Assembly (NCBI GenBank): GCA_934086185.1 | Contig: CAKOHW010000006.1 | Coordinates: 1 to 64,000 of the forward strand | DNA length: 64,000 bases | Direction: 5' to 3' | Source of the DNA: an uncultured Bacilli bacterium | GTDB taxonomy: Bacteria > Bacillota_I > Bacilli_A > RF39 > UBA660 | In this document: piece by piece, positions 60,604 to 64,000 of the stretch | Numbering within the stretch: the first letter of the stretch is position 1 | Layout: the number at the start of each line of letters is the position of its first letter | Notes under the pieces: model-generated | Seen by the model: only the letters and a program-made list of their open reading frames with translations | What the model was told of the DNA's origin: nothing | Database searches by the model: none | Made by a program: the position numbers and the translations under genes

Positions 60604-61915
60604 TTCCATTTTCCTTTCTACAGGAGGGTACATCACTCACTTTTGGATCTTCTTTTAATTCACTTTTTTTGTTTATATCTTCACGTACAAGTGGCATACT
60701 CATACAACGAGGGCCTCCTCTACCACGAGATAATTCAGCACTACTCATTTCAATAACTTTAATACCATTTTCTCTTAGTATATTGTTTGTTATATTATTT
60801 CTATTATATACAACGACTACACCAGGTGCTATAGCTAAAGTATTAGTACCATCATTCCATTGTTCTCTTTCACTACTAGTTTTTTCTCCTCCAGCACATG
60901 GAATAAGAGTAATTTGTCTATGTAAATATTTTTCTAATATTTCTTCTAATGATCCATTTATTTCTACAACATTTAAATCTTCATCACTTTCTGGAATATC
61001 TCCCTCAGTGATTTCAAATACTTGTAAAGTCTCCATTATTCCAGGATGATAAGTAAATTTATCATAATCTATTTGTGTAAATACTGTATCTAAATGCATA
61101 AATGCACGACTTTCAGGAATATTAAATGCAAGTATAGTATCAATCATACAATCAGGATCTTTAAACATATTTTTTGCTAATTCATCTATTGCAGCCGCTT
61201 CTGTTCTTTGACTTATACCTACTGCTAAAACTGTATCACTCAAATTTAATACGTCTCCACCTTCAATATGATATGCTAAATATCTATCATAGTATTTTTT
61301 AACATCAGTTTTATAATCTGGATGATAATTAAATATATATTCAGCATATATAGTTTCACGATTACGTGTTACAGAATACATTTTATTTAATATTATTCCA
61401 TGACCACTACTTGCAAATGGATCTCTTGTAAAATATAAGTTTGGCATAGGATCTGCAATAAATTCAGATTCTTCACTAACTAAGTCAACTAATGACTTTT
61501 CTATTTCACGTTTTTTTCTACTTATATCTCCTATTTTTATACCTTCCATAGTTTTTAAAACTAATTCTTTTTTATTTATAAAACTCTTTAAGTATTCATA
61601 TACTAAAGTTTTATATTTTGGAGTACGTATTCCTGCTTCATATATAAATTGTCTTATGAATTTATCTTCTATTTCACTACTTAGATTTAATACATCAGTC
61701 ATTAAATCTTCTAAGAATACTACTTCTACTCCGTTACTTCTTAAAATTGTAACAAATTCTTCGTGTTCTTTTATAGCATCTGGTAAATATGGTATATCAT
61801 CAAATAGTAATCTACTTAATGTATCAGGGGTTAAATTTAAAAGTTCATTACCAGGTCTATGTAATAGCACTTTTTTAAGTGGTGCTATTTCACTTTTTAC
61901 ATTTATCACACTCAT
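60566..61915 (-). CDS. arcA: Arginine deiminase
   Basis: 449 residues (usual about 410; a longer C-terminal tail is seen, PKVSDVPSCRKENGNEFDWQ). Converts arginine to citrulline and ammonia. Guanidino-group enzyme motifs: YFTRDPF, HIEGGDVLNL, and the catalytic Cys in GRGGPRCMSMPL near residue 405. First gene of the operon with arcB, arcC and the antiporter. The extra tail follows the normal end and overlaps the next gene. Confidence 0.93.
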   Translation of the reverse strand: MSVINVKSEIAPLKKVLLHRPGNELLNLTPDTLSRLLFDDIPYLPDAIKEHEEFVTILRSNGVEVVFLEDLMTDVLNLSSEIEDKFIRQFIYEAGIRTPKYKTLVYEYLKSFINKKELVLKTMEGIKIGDISRKKREIEKSLVDLVSEESEFIADPMPNLYFTRDPFASSGHGIILNKMYSVTRNRETIYAEYIFNYHPDYKTDVKKYYDRYLAYHIEGGDVLNLSDTVLAVGISQRTEAAAIDELAKNMFKDPDCMIDTILAFNIPESRAFMHLDTVFTQIDYDKFTYHPGIMETLQVFEITEGDIPESDEDLNVVEINGSLEEILEKYLHRQITLIPCAGGEKTSSEREQWNDGTNTLAIAPGVVVVYNRNNITNNILRENGIKVIEMSSAELSRGRGGPRCMSMPLVREDINKKSELKEDPKVSDVPSCRKENGNEFDWQKFFDLN

Positions 61916-61962
61916 GCTTTTTCTCCTTCTATTATATATAATTAGTATAACATATTTATTTT

Positions 61963-62694
61963 TTATTTTGTACCAAAATCTATCAATCCTATAAATTTTT
62001 TTAAACTTTCATCTTTAGGATTTTCAAATATATCTGATGGTGTACCAGTTTCTATTATTTTTCCTTCATTTAAGAAAATAACTTTATTTGCAACATTTTT
62101 TATAAAGTTCATTTCATGAGATACTATTATCATAGTCATTCCATCATTTGCTATAGCTTTTATTACATTTTCTACTTCTAAAACCATTTCTGGATCAAGT
62201 GCACTAGTAGGTTCATCAAATAATATTATTTTTGGATTCATTATTAATGTTCTTATAATTGCTACTCTTTGTTTTTGCCCACCAGATAATTCTTTAGGAT
62301 AGTTATTTATTTTATCAAGTAGATTGAATCTTTTTAATAATTCTTTTGCTTTTTTTGTTGCTTCAGTAATATCCATAATTTTTAATTTAACAGGTGCTAG
62401 TGTAATATTATCTAATACTGTAAGATTATCAAATAAATTAAATGATTGAAATACCATACCTATATGACGTCTTATTTCATTTAATTTATTATTATTTATT
62501 AAATCTACACCTTCAAATAATATATTTCCACTATCTGGTTTTTCTAGTAAATTAATGCATCTTAGTAATGTACTTTTACCACAACCAGATGGCCCAATTA
62601 TTGCTAGACGATCACCTTCAATTACGTTTAAATTAATATTTTTTAATACTTTCTTATTATTAAAACTTTTATTTAATTTTTTAATTTCTAGCAT
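61963..62694 (-). CDS. Polar amino acid ABC transporter ATP-binding protein
   Basis: 243 residues of the GlnQ/ArtP type. Walker A GPSGCGKSTLLR, Q-loop MVFQSFNLF, signature ELSGGQKQRVAI, Walker B IILFDEPTSALDPEMV, H-loop VSHEM. It overlaps the permease gene by 14 nt. Next to arcA, which suggests arginine import for the deiminase pathway. Confidence 0.92.
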   Translation of the reverse strand: MLEIKKLNKSFNNKKVLKNINLNVIEGDRLAIIGPSGCGKSTLLRCINLLEKPDSGNILFEGVDLINNNKLNEIRRHIGMVFQSFNLFDNLTVLDNITLAPVKLKIMDITEATKKAKELLKRFNLLDKINNYPKELSGGQKQRVAIIRTLIMNPKIILFDEPTSALDPEMVLEVENVIKAIANDGMTMIIVSHEMNFIKNVANKVIFLNEGKIIETGTPSDIFENPKDESLKKFIGLIDFGTK

Positions 62695-63373
62695 TACTAA
62701 GTTTCCTTTCTAAAGCATTTACTAATTTTGATAATGATAATGTCATTAATAAATATATTATTGCTACAATAATTAATGGAAAGAAATAATCATATGTACG
62801 TGATGCAATAATATCACTAGCCTTAGTAAGTTCTATTATTCCTATATATGCTCCTACACTTGTTTCTTTTAAAAGAGTTATAAATTCATTACCTAATGCA
62901 GGTAATATATTTTTTATTGCTTGTGGTAATATAATATTTTTCATAACAGTACCATATTTTAAACCTAAACTAATACCTGCTTCCATTTGTCCTTTATCGA
63001 TACTATTTATACCACTCCTTATAATTTCTGAAACATATGCTCCACTATTTATACCAAAAGCAAGTATACCAACAATTAATATATTTATATCTACACTTTT
63101 AAATATTACATAGTATATTATCATTAGTTGTAAAATTACTGGTGTACCTCTAATAATATTAACGTAACTTTTAGATATAAAATCTAGTATTCCTAATTTA
63201 CCTGTATTATCATGATAATTTCTAATTAACGAGATAACAATGCCTATAATAATACCAATTATTACAGCGAAAAAAGCAATTACTATTGTATTTAGTAATC
63301 CTTCTATTATAAATTTATATCTATTATCATATATTAAACTATAATATAATGTATCTTTAATCCATTCTAACAC
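62681..63373 (-). CDS. Polar amino acid ABC transporter permease
   Basis: 230 residues, about five transmembrane helices and the EAA loop (GMEA-type: EAGISLGLKYGTVMKNIILPQAIKNILPALGNEF). HisM/GlnP family; one permease, so it probably works as a homodimer with the ATP-binding protein. Located between the solute-binding protein and the ATPase. Confidence 0.92.
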   Translation of the reverse strand: MLEWIKDTLYYSLIYDNRYKFIIEGLLNTIVIAFFAVIIGIIIGIVISLIRNYHDNTGKLGILDFISKSYVNIIRGTPVILQLMIIYYVIFKSVDINILIVGILAFGINSGAYVSEIIRSGINSIDKGQMEAGISLGLKYGTVMKNIILPQAIKNILPALGNEFITLLKETSVGAYIGIIELTKASDIIASRTYDYFFPLIIVAIIYLLMTLSLSKLVNALERKLSNARN

Positions 63374-63383
63374 AAGAAATCAC

Positions 63384-64000
63384 CTACTCAGTATAATTTA
63401 AAACGTATTCATCTATTTTTCCGGTACTTTTTAATTCTTCAATAACTTCATTTATTGTATTTAGTAATTCTTTATTTTTCTTATTAACTACCATTCCATA
63501 GTTTTCACTAGATAATACTTTATTCATTATTTTTAAATTTGTATTTTTTTCTATTATTTCTTTTGCTGGTAATTCATCCATTACAACACAATCTACTTTA
63601 TCATTTTTTAGATCTTCTATTGCTGCTAAGTATTTTTTCTGTCTAGTTATTTGTGCTGAATTATATGTTTTTGTCACGAATGTATCAGCTGTACTACCTA
63701 ATTGAACTGCAATACGTTTGTTATTTAAGTCTGAAAAATTATTTTCATCTTCTGTATTTTTTATAATAACTACTATTTTTGATGTAAAGTAATCATTTGA
63801 AAAACTTACTTGTTTACTTCTTTCTTCTGTATAACTTATTCCTGCTGCTCCTATATCTGCTTTACCACTTTTTACTTCGTTTATTATTGAATCAAATGCA
63901 ACGTCTTTTATTACTAATTTTTTACCTAGTTTATCTGCTATAGCATTAGCAATATCTATATCTACACCAACTATTTCATTATTTTCGTAAAATTCGAATG
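63384..64000 (-). CDS. Amino acid ABC transporter substrate-binding protein (N-terminus cut by window edge)
   Basis: The reading frame stays open from 64000 down to the stop at 63384, about 205 residues. The protein shows FEFYENNEIVGVDIDIANAIADKLGKKL, DVAFDSIINEVKSGKADIGAAGISYTEERSK, and SNDYFTSKIVVIIKNT, the SBP_bac_3 fold for polar amino acids. The signal peptide and first lobe start lie off the right edge. An internal Met at 63677 is not the start. With the two ABC genes it makes a complete importer, likely for arginine. Confidence 0.9.
   Translation of the reverse strand, partial: FEFYENNEIVGVDIDIANAIADKLGKKLVIKDVAFDSIINEVKSGKADIGAAGISYTEERSKQVSFSNDYFTSKIVVIIKNTEDENNFSDLNNKRIAVQLGSTADTFVTKTYNSAQITRQKKYLAAIEDLKNDKVDCVVMDELPAKEIIEKNTNLKIMNKVLSSENYGMVVNKKNKELLNTINEVIEELKSTGKIDEYVLNYTE

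Noticed and set aside
60381..61049. Plus-strand 222-codon ORF opposite arcB/arcA
   Set aside because: Both minus-strand genes are certain; this is a shadow reading frame.
1..64000. Mollicute genetic code 4 (TGA = Trp)
   Set aside because: leuS, the pilin gene at 20468, the LiaF-like gene and the TIGR03915-type gene all end in TGA at the expected place, and Trp is TGG throughout.
1..64000. CRISPR array or insertion sequence
   Set aside because: No regularly spaced short repeats and no transposase ORF; the only long repeat is the 329-bp direct repeat of the coat gene.

Overview
This window comes from a very AT-rich Firmicute (about a quarter G+C by eye). It looks like an uncultured, small-genome member of the Bacilli near the RF39/Mollicutes-related gut lineages. 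The evidence is: Bacillus-type genes (ylbD, ylbE, ylbJ, ylbL, tmcAL/ylbM, the recU-ponA pair, ysxC, der); T-box leaders on aminoacyl-tRNA synthetase operons; a SigE/SigK-like sigma factor; and a CotY/CotZ-like cysteine-rich coat protein. The last two, with ylbJ, suggest spore formation. TGA is a real stop (leuS, a pilin gene, the LiaF-like gene) and Trp is TGG, so this is the standard code, not the Mycoplasma code.

Layout. 1-1.2 kb: the 5' part of a surface protein gene, a probable type I toxin-antitoxin locus, and ylbE/ylbD. 1.3-8.9 kb: parC, cysK, sufB, a large pilin-like protein and lepB. 8.9-13.6 kb: an RNA methyltransferase, a radical SAM/SPASM-folD-kinase operon, an acyltransferase-like protein and a collapsed surface-protein pseudogene. 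13.7-21.5 kb: T-box-leuS, a sigma factor, TetR with a YhgE/Pip membrane protein, two pilins and ysxC. 21.6-26.2 kb (+): recU-ponA and tmcAL. 26.2-31.4 kb: a second surface protein with a 9-G tract in its leader, and T-box-thrS. 31.4-36.2 kb (+): slipin and a possibly SOS-linked operon of two radical-SAM-associated DNA proteins and a GroEL-like protein. 36.2-41 kb: a phosphatase, a lipid kinase, LiaF/DUF4097 envelope-stress proteins and miaA. 41-44.7 kb: a third surface protein, tRNA-Ser and a CHAP endolysin-like protein. 44.7-52.5 kb: ylbL/ylbJ, a three-pilin operon, trmH, a YgjP-like peptidase, der and small membrane proteins. 52.6-57.2 kb: an island bounded by a 329-bp perfect direct repeat that includes the 3' end of the coat gene. 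57.2-64 kb: an arginine deiminase cluster (antiporter, arcC, argF, arcA) with a polar amino acid ABC transporter.

The most interesting theme is a family of surface proteins sharing a SipW-type signal peptide and one N-terminal domain. Four copies carry coding sequence (one cut by the window edge) and two more loci have collapsed by internal deletion. The copy in the island has a 108-bp, roughly 55% G+C stretch near its C-terminus in which 22 of 36 codons end in C. That is what adenine-directed mutagenesis by a diversity-generating retroelement (DGR) leaves behind. It sits in a WW...LRPA-type lectin-like domain, with a structured element just past the stop codon. No reverse transcriptase or template repeat lies in this window. 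The same island holds a RhuM-Fic protein and an XRE regulator with a palindromic operator. Poly-G slippage, the DGR-like region and gene collapse together suggest a cell surface that changes quickly.
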